This document shows, piece after piece, positions 15,101 to 23,050 of a stretch of DNA of 64,000 nt (the stretch's first letter is position 1; each line of letters starts with the position of its first letter). A program made the translations under genes and the position numbers. Origin of the DNA: Marthasterias glacialis (taxonomy: Eukaryota; Echinodermata; Asteroidea; Forcipulatida; Asteriidae). The notes beneath the pieces are model-generated. The model searched no databases. It saw only the letters and a list, made by a program, of their open reading frames with translations, and had not been told where the DNA came from. The stretch lies in assembly GCA_911728455.2 (NCBI GenBank), contig OU452228.1, forward strand, positions 8,544,129 through 8,608,128, given 5' to 3'.

Positions 15101-16483
15101 GTGAAGTGGGCGTGGCTTACAGTGGAATTACGTCACATTAACGAACAGGATACAGGAAACCCGACAAACATGACCGTTTAGCTTTGTATAACCTTTGTAG
15201 CATTACCTAACTTTATGGTTGCTTATTTTACAATTTATTTTAAGATATCTATTTGATGAAATATAACTATTTGATAAGATTTATAGTTATTTGTATTACT
15301 TGTAGTTATTAACTCATTACAAAAGTGTATAATTATTGGTTAGCATTAGGCTTACAGTAGAATTATCTCAAAAGAGTTGAGGTGGCTCCCATTTCAGAGC
15401 CTCCACTTCTCTGAAAACAGATTGTCCAGAAATATCCAAGAAATTAATACTGTTAAATGAAGTTTCCCCATAAGAATATCACATCAATTTTTTTTTTTTT
15501 TTTTTCAATTCAGATGTGTCACTCGGTGGTAGATCCCAACAGATATTTTGAATGGTGTATGCAGGATGCATGTAGCTGTCATACCAATGAGCCATGCTAC
15601 TGTGAAGCCATATCTGCCTACATCCTTGAATGCCAACGAAACCAGGTGGCGATTAAGTGGGCTGAAAACAGCGCTTGCAGTAAGTAGTTGTTTCAAAGAA
15701 CACCACCTTTCCTGTGTTTTTGGCAACTTGATATTGAATCTTTAAAATCCGGACCCAATTTCATAAAGCTGGTAAACAATACAAAATATTGCGGAGCCTA
15801 CACCTCGAGTTGCCTTCGGGCCTTGTGATGGGCGGATTGCATAAAAAAAAATAATAATCATCAAAAAAGGTTTTTTTTTTTCTTTGCTTCGCATGAATAT
15901 TTGCAGGCCTGGAATTATACAGAGGCCATGGAGTGTTTTTCCTGCTCTTGCTTGGCCTTGTTGCCCCATCAGAATTGTCTGAAAGACTTTTAAGATTTTC
16001 CAATGAAAGTGCCTTTTGAAGGACCAAGCAATAATGGTTAAGTGTCTTGCTAAGGACACAAGTGTCAAGACTGTGATTCAAACCCACACTCTGCTGATCA
16101 GAAACACCAGAGCTTGAGTCAAGTTCACTTGACCGCTCAGCCATGGCAAGCCACAAAACGCCATCTTATACATAACAGCTTGAAATACATTTTGCAGACA
16201 TTGTTGACTAATTTGGTAGATCAAGCTTTATGAATGGATTCATGATTCAGTTTTGTCTATGTTTTTTTTTTTCCCCCTATCAGATATCCGCTGTCCTGAA
16301 GGTATGATCTATGACAACTGTGGCCCAGCCTGTCTGGCAACATGTCTAAACCCAAAAGTGGATGCTGCAATGTGCCGGACATCGGCCTGTGTGCCCCGAT
16401 GCCAATGTCCAGCAGGCACAGTCTTTCATGAGAACTCTTGTGTCCTCACTAGATATTGCCCGGTAATCACGTCAAATGACTAA
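44..16483 (+). CDS. Gene 1: SVEP1/polydom-like secreted multidomain protein, 3' part (14 exons)
   Basis: Join of 44-174, 1579-1846, 3018-3228, 4507-4657, 5918-6127, 7448-7579, 8308-8430, 10171-10208, 10926-11024, 11548-11599, 12292-12518, 13247-13699, 15514-15679 and 16284-16483. All junctions are AG/GT and agree in phase, giving 819 codons plus TAA, in the order EGF, pentraxin, EGF x3, cbEGF, VWC, VWD, C8, TIL. EGF followed by pentraxin is the core of SVEP1 (polydom), an extracellular matrix and adhesion protein. The VWC-VWD-C8-TIL tail replaces the long sushi array of vertebrate SVEP1 and resembles von Willebrand factor or zonadhesin assemblies, which form disulfide-linked polymers; polymerisation here is inference. 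The 5' exons lie before the window. Gene 2 downstream is its paralog or the other haplotype, since its last two exons in the window match exons 1-2 here. The exact gene name is unsure; the family call is firm. Confidence 0.88.
1078..1460 (-). repeat. SINE family 2 (tRNA-derived), split by a hAT-like MITE
   Basis: Contains the reverse complement of a B box (GATTCGAACCCAC), the family tail motif GCACTGTATACTC, and a right part at 1403-1460 that continues after the nested element at 1218-1394. Copies of the same family occur at 2758, 18550, 29640, 41108, 45517, 50855, 57775 and 58405. Confidence 0.75.
1218..1394. mobile_element. 177-bp hAT-like MITE with an 8-bp target duplication
   Basis: Begins CAGCGGCAAAGCC and ends GGCTAAGCCGCTG, imperfect inverted repeats with CAG...CTG ends. 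Flanked by the identical 8-mer CCAGTGAC at 1210-1217 and 1395-1402. Termini and an 8-bp duplication are the mark of hAT elements. It is inserted in a SINE. Confidence 0.85.
1579..1846 (+). CDS. Gene 1 exon: pentraxin domain, N-terminal part
   Basis: The 268-base exon runs from TTTAG to the donor AG|GTAAGT, phase 1 in and phase 2 out. It begins [14 protein letters not shown] and contains [11 protein letters not shown], the strand pattern of pentraxin and laminin-G-like folds. It pairs with the next two exons to complete the domain. The gene 2 copy at 62868-63135 differs at four bases, all synonymous. Confidence 0.93.
2224..2500 (+). repeat. SINE family 1 with a tRNA-Leu(CAA)-like head
   Basis: The head carries an A box (TGGCCGAGTGGTTAG), an anticodon arm GGACTCAAGCTCC with CAA in the loop, and the B box GGTTCGAGTCCC. 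It is followed by TCCTTGAGCAAGACACTTAA and an unrelated body. The acceptor stem is imperfect and a body follows, so I call it a SINE, not a functional tRNA. Antisense copies lie at 3525, 3700, 16010, 45200, 56545 and 59295. Confidence 0.75.
2758..2893 (-). repeat. SINE family 2 fragment
   Basis: Antisense copy with GTATACTCAGTGCTTTC and a decayed B box (GGGATTCACACCCA). It occupies the middle of intron 2 of gene 1. Confidence 0.6.
3018..3228 (+). CDS. Gene 1 exon: pentraxin domain, middle part
   Basis: The 211-base exon begins after TGAAG and ends at CAG|GTAATT, phase 2 in and phase 0 out. The joined reading is [12 protein letters not shown], then [14 protein letters not shown] and a GxLTQ end. 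These are hallmark pentraxin segments: W-H-H-V, the DG strand and the GQEQD calcium loop. The conserved loop suggests calcium binding is retained, which is inference. Confidence 0.92.
3350..3490. repeat. Dispersed repeat shared with 44600-44725
   Basis: GAGACCCATTTATG through ACTGGGTTCTTTTACA matches the later copy in the same orientation. The family is unknown. Confidence 0.55.
3525..3652 (-). repeat. SINE family 1, antisense
   Basis: Its reverse complement contains the A-box-like GGCCAAGCGGTCAAG, a CTCAACC anticodon loop, GGTTTGAGTCCTGG and the tail TCCTTAAGCAAGACACTTTA. Confidence 0.7.
3700..3830 (-). repeat. SINE family 1, partial antisense copy
   Basis: Holds CTTGCTCAAGCACACAAGTG and GGAATCGAACCCA, the reversed tail and B box. 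The A-box end is eroded. Confidence 0.6.
4507..4657 (+). CDS. Gene 1 exon: pentraxin domain, C-terminal part
   Basis: The 151-base exon runs from TTACAG to CAAG|GTGAG, phase 0 in and phase 1 out. It reads [14 protein letters not shown], the conserved closing segment of pentraxins (N-x-W-x-x-x-L/M), then a cysteine and a TWSQV stretch ending at LCQ. This closes the domain opened at 1579. Confidence 0.92.
4771..4977. mobile_element. Foldback/MITE with CTGGGCC termini
   Basis: Left end CTGGGCCTAATTTCATAGAG and right end ATGAAAATCGGGCCCAG are imperfect inverted repeats. Relatives with similar ends occur at 25170-25430 and around 43828. About 207 bp, non-coding. Confidence 0.6.
5063..5162. repeat. 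100-bp foldback (near-perfect inverted repeat)
   Basis: The arm GACTTTTGAGAC...GGGCACCCCAGTAAGC returns inverted as GCTTACTGGGGTGCCC...GTCTCAAAAGTC, around a loop of about 25 bases. It would fold into a long hairpin in RNA or single-stranded DNA. Confidence 0.8.
5918..6127 (+). CDS. Gene 1 exon: two EGF domains
   Basis: The 210-base exon lies between TTCCAG and ACAG|GTAAGG, phase 1 to 1. It holds one complete EGF (starting [10 protein letters not shown]) and most of a second ([12 protein letters not shown], closing CSCATGYTG). The sixth cysteine of the second EGF comes from the first codons of the next exon (GERC), which supports the junction. Confidence 0.92.
6182..6270 (+). repeat. tRNA-like sequence (SINE head or tRNA pseudogene)
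   Basis: A clear A box TAGCTCAGCTGGTAGAG and a B-box-like GGTTCAAATCCC at tRNA spacing. The anticodon stem and acceptor do not pair properly, so a functional tRNA is unlikely. Confidence 0.6.
6918..7045. repeat. Foldback element
   Basis: GGAATACAGGAAAATATAG...CCCATATCCC is mirrored by GGGATATGGG...CTATATTTTCCCGTATTCC, and the flanking GTTATCA also recurs inverted. About 125 bp. Confidence 0.7.
7085..7170 (-). repeat. tRNA-like sequence, antisense
   Basis: The reverse complement reads GGTTAGCTCAGTTGGTTAGA, an intact A box, and a weaker B box TTTTGAGTCCGGC. Probably a SINE head or pseudogene. Confidence 0.55.
7448..7579 (+). CDS. Gene 1 exon: EGF domain
   Basis: The 132-base exon is bounded by TTCTAG and TACG|GTAAGA, phase 1 to 1. 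It supplies the last cysteine of the previous EGF and then a full EGF reading [14 protein letters not shown] and [11 protein letters not shown]. Confidence 0.93.
7770..8166 (+). repeat. LINE 3' tail (L2/CR1-like)
   Basis: Ends GGCGCTATATAAATTTTC and an ATT microsatellite, the usual 3' end of L2/CR1-type LINEs. The same tail in reverse lies at 52571-52935. No coding part is present. It fills most of intron 6 of gene 1. Confidence 0.65.
8308..8430 (+). CDS. Gene 1 exon: calcium-binding EGF
   Basis: The 123-base exon runs from CAACAG to AATG|GTAAGT, phase 1 to 1. It reads [12 protein letters not shown], then [13 protein letters not shown], a complete cbEGF with the D-x-D-E calcium ligands and the conserved aromatic residue. 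It is a typical single-exon cbEGF cassette. Confidence 0.94.
8476..8800. mobile_element. MITE, about 325 bp
   Basis: Left end CATATCGTTTGTGTTTTCAC and right end GTGAAAACATTGACGATATG are inverted repeats. The left arm also contains a local palindrome (GAAGCGACGGG and its complement). Confidence 0.7.
8980..9361. mobile_element. MITE, about 380 bp
   Basis: Left end GAGCAAGTTAGATTGTGCAC and right end GTGCGCACTCGAACTTGCTC form imperfect inverted repeats. The interior repeats GGTCGAC-type motifs. The rest of intron 7 (9362-10170) shows nothing I can name. Confidence 0.6.
10171..10208 (+). CDS. Gene 1 exon: start of VWC domain (38-base micro-exon)
   Basis: A 38-base exon between TGTACAG and TTG|GTAAGT, phase 1 in and phase 0 out, reading [13 protein letters not shown]. 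It supplies the first cysteine of a von Willebrand factor type C domain. It is accepted because both splice sites are good, the phase fits, and the ten-cysteine VWC pattern needs it. Confidence 0.8.
10245..10565 (+). repeat. Compound tandem repeat in the VWC intron
   Basis: The core CAGTGGATGATACTGAATGG followed by TCAGACAGTAGGAGGGTT occurs four times (near 10260, 10338, 10450 and 10525), alternating with the linker CTGTGTACTGTGTAG. A larger unit of about 190 bases is therefore repeated twice. Confidence 0.8.
10926..11024 (+). CDS. Gene 1 exon: VWC domain, middle part
   Basis: The 99-base exon runs from TACAG to GAG|GTATGC, phase 0 to 0. It reads [17 protein letters not shown] and then CEVMKC, containing the C-x-x-C-x-C core of VWC domains. 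It continues directly into the CCPKC exon at 11548. Confidence 0.9.
11103..11457 (+). repeat. 68-bp minisatellite, 5.2 copies
   Basis: Units start at 11103, 11171, 11239, 11307 and 11375, with a partial unit at 11443; all begin AAGTTTCAAATCC. Adjacent units alternate between CCACCATG and CCACCGTG, which points to a 136-bp higher-order unit. It lies in a 523-base intron. Confidence 0.92.
11548..11599 (+). CDS. Gene 1 exon: end of VWC domain
   Basis: The 52-base exon runs from TTTTAG to CCAG|GTAACT, phase 0 in and phase 1 out, and ends [10 protein letters not shown]. The C-C-x-x-C signature closes the ten-cysteine VWC domain spread over three small exons. Confidence 0.9.
11666..12215 (+). repeat. 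Dispersed repeat family D, sense copy
   Basis: Shares long blocks (CCTTTGTCCTTTTGTTCCA, GATTACGAGACATCG, CCAGCCATGG) with 51438-51960 and 57396-57770 and, in reverse, with 34260-34640 and 35295-35885. It fills intron 10 of gene 1. No coding capacity seen. Confidence 0.7.
12292..12518 (+). CDS. Gene 1 exon: VWD domain, N-terminal part
   Basis: The 227-base exon runs from TTCAG to AAG|GTAAGC, phase 1 in and phase 0 out. It reads [19 protein letters not shown] followed by a DC, the classic opening of a von Willebrand type D domain. VWD domains mediate multimerisation in VWF and mucins. A lysine/arginine-rich stretch (NKKKFFRR) sits near residue 50 of the exon. Confidence 0.93.
12519..13246. other. 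Intron 11 of gene 1, no feature seen
   Basis: AT-rich intronic sequence between the two VWD exons. I found no repeat, RNA or coding signal in it. Confidence 0.5.
13247..13699 (+). CDS. Gene 1 exon: VWD domain C-terminal part and start of C8
   Basis: At 453 bases this is the largest exon of gene 1, phase 0 to 0, from CCCAG to CAG|GTAGAT. It contains [17 protein letters not shown], the conserved calcium-loop motif of VWD domains, then a cysteine-poor linker and the first C8 cysteines. Its bases are clearly more GC-rich than the flanking introns. Confidence 0.94.
14820..15152. mobile_element. MITE with TATCCTGTTC ends, long form
   Basis: Left end TATCCTGTTC, right end GAACAGGATA. The interior contains CACTACTTCCGGCTCCAAAG, related to the short element at 43918-44048. 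About 333 bp. The rest of intron 12 (13700-14819) shows only AT-rich sequence. Confidence 0.6.
15514..15679 (+). CDS. Gene 1 exon: C8 domain
   Basis: The 166-base exon starts after a long T tract and CAG and ends GCA|GTAAGT, phase 0 in and phase 1 out. It reads [14 protein letters not shown], then DAC, CYC and YILEC, matching the C8 fold (CH..VDP..Y...C..D.C) that normally follows VWD. Confidence 0.92.
16010..16150 (-). repeat. SINE family 1, antisense
   Basis: AGTGTCTTGCTAAGGACACA and GTGATTCAAACCCACACTC are the reversed tail and B box; the A-box end lies at CCGCTCAGCCATGG. Confidence 0.7.
16284..16483 (+). CDS. Gene 1 terminal exon: TIL domain and stop
   Basis: The exon begins after ATCAG and reads a ten-cysteine trypsin-inhibitor-like domain ([10 protein letters not shown] through [10 protein letters not shown]), then PVITSND and a TAA at 16481-16483. 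VWD-C8-TIL is the standard triad. A GTAATC at 16463 could be a donor in phase 0, but no recognisable exon follows before gene 2, so I take the stop as the true end. Confidence 0.85.
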
Positions 16484-16499
16484 AAGCTTAAACTTAAAC

Positions 16500-18500
16500 C
16501 AACCCCGGGAAAAAAAACCCAACTCATGTCACATGAGACAATCTGTGTGCGCTGCCGTATAAGCGGTATGGAAGTCTCAAACTTCCCATTGGTTGATGTG
16601 GTTAAATTTGCCTTACTGGCAATCAGGATGGTATTGATATACTTAGTCCACAAGTGACATAGAGGGCGTGCACATCAGACAAAGGCGACAATTGAGCTTG
16701 GAATTCTCTGTGTAACCCCTTAGTAATCATGGCGGCCGTAAAGTGGCCTGTGCCAACATAACTTTTATGGCTGCAAACGGCCGCAAGATTAGATTTGCTT
16801 TAACTTCAGCAAAAAGGTCATAGTAGAGGTCATGAAGTTACATTTTTAAAAGAAAACCAAATTGATATATTGACATTTTTCCTCAATTAACAAAATTGAT
16901 TCAAAATTCAACAATAATTTTGGCTATAATTTCCCAGCCAAGATTTTGTAGAGGGGCCCAAGTGGGTTAGCCATGTGGGTCCCATTTTTTCGGGGTACCT
17001 ATTGGGTCCCAACTTGGCTTGCCCTGACGGGTTGTGGACAGGTTTTCTGTGGGGTCTAATTGTGCTGTTGATTTTGTACATACCTTTTTTATAAGTATAT
17101 TTGTATTTTTACTTTTTTTTTGTGGGAACAAGTTTTAGCTGTGTTCAATATGTCTTTGTACATTTTACTGGCAGCCAGATGTCAGGTATGTGTACAGATC
17201 ACAAAACTGTACGATTTTGTTTTTGCGACCCAGGACGCTAAGTGCACAAAAAGATAACTCTATTCAAAACCCTCTGCTCTTGAAACTTGCTTCTTAAAAT
17301 AATTACCAGGTGGCAAGATAAAGCGCAATATAAACTGTTAAAATTATGCTGAAATAACATCATCACAACATAAAACTAATGACATTTGTTTAAGGAAATT
17401 TTGCAGCTGTTCATATTAAGTAATCAAAAATTATAGAAATGTTTATTTTATTAGGTTTTACCAAACAATTCAATTGTTTTACTTCTAAATTGCTCTTTTG
17501 AATTAATTAAAAGAATTTCAGATATATCTATTTTGTTTTTAGTTTCAGGACCGTTCAATCAAAAAGATTTATAAATTTTATGTTATTAAATAAAGTAATT
17601 TAACAGCTTTTTATTGGGGTGTCACCTTATTTTTCAACATTTTTTTATATAAATAAAAATATCTTTATTGTGTTATAAAAATTACATGCAATAACTTCAG
17701 CTCTCAAATTAAAACCCAAATTACAATTTTTTTTTTTTTGCAATCAAAATGCACACACCACAATCAAAACTAACGATTGTTGTAGGTTTGCAACTGGTCA
17801 CAAGTCATCGGCATTATTGATCTGCCGAGCATTGGTGACCAGCCTCCACGAGGCCTTGTTGTTCATTAGGCATGGCTAGTCTCTGCCATTTTTACATCAA
17901 GGTTTTTTTTTCCCATTATGAAGTTGTTGTATTTTTCACTGGTTTCCCGCTGTTATCCTGTCCATGTTTGGATGTCATTCTTACAATCAGAGCTCAACTG
18001 AGTGTAAGCAAAGTCATGCAATGGTATTATTTCTTTTAACCTGACTGTACATAACTATTTCTACAACTTAGAAAGACAAATAGAAACAAATGATAAGTAT
18101 GTAAATATTGTTAAAGTTAGCAGTGAGTTAACAAAGAATTTTATATAGCCACTTGCTGAATGCCATATTGTTTCACTTATCGCAAGTTCTCCCTGTCTAA
18201 TTTTTTACAAAAAGTTAAAGAAGAAGAAGAATTTTATTTCGAACAGTAATATTTTTTCCAATAAGTTGGTTAGCAAAATGATTTAGTTGATATTGCAAAA
18301 TTTATGAAAGGGAAAATAGTAGTGCCTCCGAAAGTCACAAGTCTTACTTATTCAAAATGAATTTTAAAAATTGTATATTTTTGAGTAAAACATTGTTTTG
18401 AGTGTAATGTTCCTGATCCTGTATTTAAAAAAATACATTAAATCTAGGAAATATGTTTAGGCCACTCACGTTGTCGACAAAATAGTATTGAAAGGTTTAG
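16500..18500. other. Intergenic AT-rich stretch after gene 1
   Basis: No exon-like reading frame, RNA gene or clear repeat. It probably contains the 3' UTR of gene 1 up to about 17.6 kb and then spacer DNA. Confidence 0.45.
17589..17594 (+). promoter_or_regulatory. Possible poly(A) signal of gene 1
   Basis: An AATAAA about 1.1 kb after the stop codon, followed within about 20 bases by a GT-rich stretch. It is the first canonical hexamer I see downstream. Transcript data would be needed to confirm it. Confidence 0.3.
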
Positions 18501-18518
18501 TGACAATTGTGACTTCTT

Positions 18519-18650
18519 CCTTTTTTTTTTTTTTTTTTGGGGGGGGGGGTGGGGTCATGGGTTCAAATTCCACCAGAGTAATATGCAGGATCGGAATACA
18601 CTGAGCATACACTGCAGTGCTTAATCACACATCGCTGTATGGGTAATGGT
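18519..18650 (+). repeat. T/G homopolymer tract followed by a SINE family 2 tail
   Basis: A run of T changes directly into a run of G (18539-18549), followed by GGGTTCAAATTCCACC and a decayed family 2 tail in sense orientation. Confidence 0.6.
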
Positions 18651-18689
18651 TGTTTACTTTGTGTCTTTTTAGTAACCCAAAACTAACCA

Positions 18690-19635
18690 ATTTGAGGGCC
18701 AATCTGCGAAATAATTTTAAAGAAGCTGATTTCAACTGATTTGGGTAGGATGGGGTGTCAACATATGCCAAAAAAAAGTAAGGTGAAATTGGGGATGGGG
18801 AAGTTGCATTTTGGGGGGTCAAAGGTCATTGAACTTTTCAAAAGTAGTAAAAATTGTGTCACACATGGTTGATCTTGGTGTCAAAATGCTTAGAATTATT
18901 CTAGGAGAAATAAAAAAAAATTCCTAAGATTTAAATCTTGACCTTCAAAAATAAGGTCAAAGGTCAAAGGTAGCGATTTATCCCCGAAATTGCATATTAT
19001 TTACCAAAATTTAAAGTTTATATGAAAACTAATTTTAAAGACGCTGGTTTCAACTGCATCGGTAGGTAATCATGTCAAGATATTCAAAATAAAAAAAAAT
19101 GTAGAAGAGGGAGTGGGGAAGTTGCACTTTGCGGGGTCAAAGGTCATTGACCTTTCCAAAAATTGAAAAATGTATTGCAGCAACTAAACGTCACACATGG
19201 TTGATCTTGGTGTCAAAATGCTCAGAATTATACTAGGAGGAGAAATTAAAAAAAATTAGTTCCTAAGAATTTAATCTTGACCTCCAAAAATTAGGTCAAA
19301 GGTCAAAGGTAGCGATTTATCCCCGAAATTGCATATTAGTTACCAAAATTTAAAGTTTATATGAAAACTAATTTTAAAGACGCTGGTTTCATCTGAATTG
19401 GTAGGTAATCATGTCAAGATATTCAAAATAAAAAAAATAATGTAGAAGAGGGAGTGGGGAAGTTGCACTTTGCGGGGTTAAAGGTCATTGACCTTTCCAA
19501 AAATTGAAAAATGTATTGCAGCAACAAAATGTCGGGCTTGGTTGATCTTGGTGTCAAAATGATCAAATTGTAGTAAAAGGAGATAACAAATAAAAATAGG
19601 ACCCTAATGACCAAATATTGACCTTTATTATTGAG
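18690..19635 (+). repeat. Degenerate tandem repeat, about 320-340 bp period
   Basis: TTTTAAAGACGCTGGTTTCA recurs at about 19033 and 19372, with an older form at 18712. Each unit also carries GGTCAAAGGTCATTGA and TTGATCTTGGTGTCAAAATG. About 2.8 units. Confidence 0.8.
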
Positions 19636-19804
19636 GTCAAGGGTTAAAATCATTGTTTTTAGTGCTTCACGCAGCGCTCATAACAAGCCATCAGGAAAAC
19701 TACTGCATGTCATGATGAAACAAAATGTCCTAATCCAAGACATCATTCGAGTCAGTTTTCACGCTCACAAAACTGGGTTCTTAGCTAACTTTGAGCTGCA
19801 GTGT

Positions 19805-22800
19805 CGCTGTCGTGCGTAGTCTGTTTATAGAACAGATCATATCCAAGGAGATGTTTGAGTTTCTCAACCCCCACAACCACCAGATCAAAACACCCAGCCT
19901 CTACCTATTACCGAAGATCCATAAAAACCCTCCGGGTGGGACACGGTTTGTTGGAAGGCCGATCATCAGTGGTTGTGGGGCCCCAACTCAACAAATCTCA
20001 AAATACATGGATTTGTTCTTGCTTCCAATTGTCAAGCAACAGAGCACATACACACGAGACTCCTCACAGGTTTTTAAAAAAAACTAGACAACTTGACATT
20101 GGACAAAGATTATCTCCTTATCACCTTGGATATTGTTTCGATGTACACAAACTGCCCACAAAAGGAAGCAATAAATTCAGTTTGTGATGCTTTGGAACAG
20201 GCACACTCAGGGCTATATGCTATACCCAAACCAACAAGAAAACACACACGTTGTCTCTTAGAACTTATTATGGGCGCAAACGTCTTTGAATTTAATAACA
20301 AGTTCTACAGACAAACAATAGGCTTGGCGATGGGTAGCGAATGCAGTCCTAAAATTTGTGACATCACTCTGTTCAAATACGAAAAAGAAATAATTCTCCC
20401 AACCAACCCTGAAATAGTGTGCTACATGAGATACAGAGATGATACTGATCGTCTACAATAAACGAAACAGGGCGGAGGATTTTATTAGGACGCTAAACAA
20501 ATTAACTTACATCCAACATTGAAATTCACTTTGGAGATCTCTGAACAACAAATCACCTTTTTAGACCTCGTGATTTACAAAGGAGAACGTTTGCAAAAAG
20601 AAGGGAAACTGGACACTCGAGTAGCAACAAAAAACCGGATACTTTCCAATACCTTGCTCGAGATTCAGCACACCCTAAATCTGTATTTGGCGGCGTCATT
20701 AAGAGTGAAATGACTAGATACAAACGTATAAGCACACACTCAACAGATTTTGAGGAAAGGTCGATTTCTTCAAGACTAAACTGTCGGAACGTGGATATAA
20801 CACGGAAGAATTGACCCCCTTCACAAAAGCAAACGAAGACCAGCAGAGGAATTCCATGTTGGCTGCATCACCATAATAGCCTAACAAACAAGAGACAAAA
20901 CCTCCAATTGTATTCACTTTGCCATATTTTCCACAGGTCCATCATTCCACTCTAAAACATGCTCTCTCTAAACACTGGCACATTTTAGAAGAAAACAACC
21001 ATCTCAATAGTCTCTTCCCAGCCCCACTACCGTAATTTTCGGCCCATAAGCCGCCCGGCCCATTAGCCGCAGTTCCCAAGAATTTCCAAAACAAGATTTA
21101 GGTGTCGGCCCAAAAGCCGCAATACCGCATAAGCCGCAGCAGGTTCACTGCACTCACAGAGAAGCGCCAGCACTTCAGACACAGAGGGGGCCGCGTATTT
21201 GCGGTCACTGTATGACTACAGCTGGTTAATGAACCAATGAAAAGCCTAGAAAGCAAGTACGTCTGTCTCTTTTTCTTTTCAACCAATGGAAACGTCCAGA
21301 AAGAAAGTCGGCCTGTCTGTGAAAATGGCTATCCCTATATGTGGACCAGACCGTGATTGCTTCTCATCTCTTTTGTTTTGTGGTAGCCCTGAAAAGGACT
21401 GTTTCGTTTTTGTTTGTCACACCAGCCAAATAAACCCACCAGCTCTTTTCAGAGCTACCAAATCTTCCAAAAAGAGATGAAACGTGACTACGTCTTTCCC
21501 GTCCCAAATATGTAATAAAATAAACACCCTGCCTCCACAAGTAATAAATAATTTCCCAGAATAAAATATTTTGACAAAAGAAATACACGATTGTTTAGTA
21601 TAGAGAAGTTTTCTAAATATGTCTATGCCTATGCATATTTCCCGCCCAAATATATAAATATTCCGCCACAACTAAAATAACCTGACAAAAGAAATATTAC
21701 AATACTCAGACTGAAGAAGTTTCCTAAATAGGTTTAGGCCTACGCCCGGTAGAGCAATATTTGTTGACAAAAGAAAGGAATAATTCCCCAGAATAGCATT
21801 TTTCGTCAAAACAAAAATGTTTCCTAAACAGAACTCATCAACGTTAATCTTTGGAATAAATCTTCTTTGAAAGGAGACCACTAAAAAAAGCCACCACTTG
21901 AGCTAACCTCAGTCGGGAGCGACAACCTTTAAAGAAATGCAACATCAAATACGGTCCGCCTACTTAATTAGAGGACAATACAAGGATTTGTCATACAATT
22001 GGTCGATCGGCCTCTTGTTGCTGTTAATTCAACCAATAGGCTGCATGCTCATGGGTGTGCAATACGTCCCACACACAACAGGTCTCTGTAGTCACAAAAC
22101 GCCGACAACAATACGTATCTTTTTGTTTGCTGGGCTTGTTGCTTATCATGGTGAACAGTGCACGTGTTTGGTAAACGTTGGCTAAACGTTTTCAAACGCC
22201 CTCATTGTTAATCTTATAAAATCCCTCCTTAGACTGGCTCCCGTCCCTCGTGCTAGGCTGGAGACTATGTATAGTGAACGGGCCCCAGTCTCCTCAACTT
22301 GAGATGTGTGTGTTTTCTGTAGCTCTAGCTCGGTCGGCTTTGCATGTCTTGGTTGGATCATTATTCCTTCCTCCATCATGTCCATGGTTGAATATCAACG
22401 ACATTCGTTACAACTAAACTACAGCCTTGATGTTTTGTGGTTAGTTTTGTTTCTCAATCTCACATTGCAAATTTTCTTGTCACGTTGAAATAATTTGCTT
22501 AATATTTATACAATGATTTTTGGCCGTTACTGACACGTCGGCGTATAAGCCGCCCGGCCCATAAGCCGTAAAGAACTTTTTGAGGGCGAAAAACAACCAC
22601 CAAGCCGCGGCTTATGGGCCGAAAATTACGACTGCTGGCCTAGAAACGGCAAAAAAAACATAAAGGACTCAATAATACGAGCTAGATTGCAAAACCCCAC
22701 CGAAAATAACTCGCTTCAAAAGCTACATGAAGAAAACTCGCAAATCTTGGTCGAATTATTGGAAGAACAACAGTACTGGGCCGAATAAAAAACAGTGAGA

Positions 22801-23050
22801 AACAAGGCTCAAGTGAAGTAGATGAGTTAACATAGGCAATGGCCCACCAAAACTTTTGTTTTTTAAAGAACACTTTGCTCGACCTTTACTACGACCTTTG
22901 AGCCTTTTACACTCACATGAACTATAACGGGATCACACTGATTTGCACCAAGATAAAAAAAAAAACAGAAAGAAAAAAGAACAAAATGGTGACTGACGAA
23001 GTGCATCTATAAAAGCACAGAAAACATGCTCTGACACCCCTCCCTAAAAG
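19805..23050 (+). pseudogene. Broken Penelope-like element (reverse transcriptase remnant)
   Basis: Conceptual translation shows YLLPKIHKNPPGG, GRPIISGCGAPT, LDIVSMYTNCP and RYRDD, the order of conserved blocks in Penelope-like reverse transcriptases (RYxDD is the catalytic motif), then TFLDLVIYKGE. Frames change near 20090, 20450 and 20620, and a stop follows LLA after 22630. Reading resumes as KNIKDSIIRARLQNPT after the nested element, so both flanks are one element. No GIY-YIG endonuclease could be recognised, the 5' end is missing and the 3' limit is approximate. Inactive. Confidence 0.78.
21031..22630. mobile_element. 1,600-bp terminal-inverted-repeat element nested in the Penelope-like remnant
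   Basis: Begins CGTAATTTTCGGCCCATAAG and ends with its inverse; further GGCCCATAAGCCGC blocks lie inside both ends. Flanked by ACTAC (21026-21030) and ACTGC (22631-22635), a 5-bp target duplication with one change or a 3-bp ACT. The interrupted reverse-transcriptase reading resumes after it. No transposase frame is visible, so it is non-autonomous; superfamily not assigned. Confidence 0.75.

Noticed and set aside
16463..16483. Splice donor GTAATC that would extend gene 1 beyond the TIL domain
   Set aside because: No exon-like sequence in phase 0 follows before the next signal peptide, and the stop 21 bases later ends a complete TIL.
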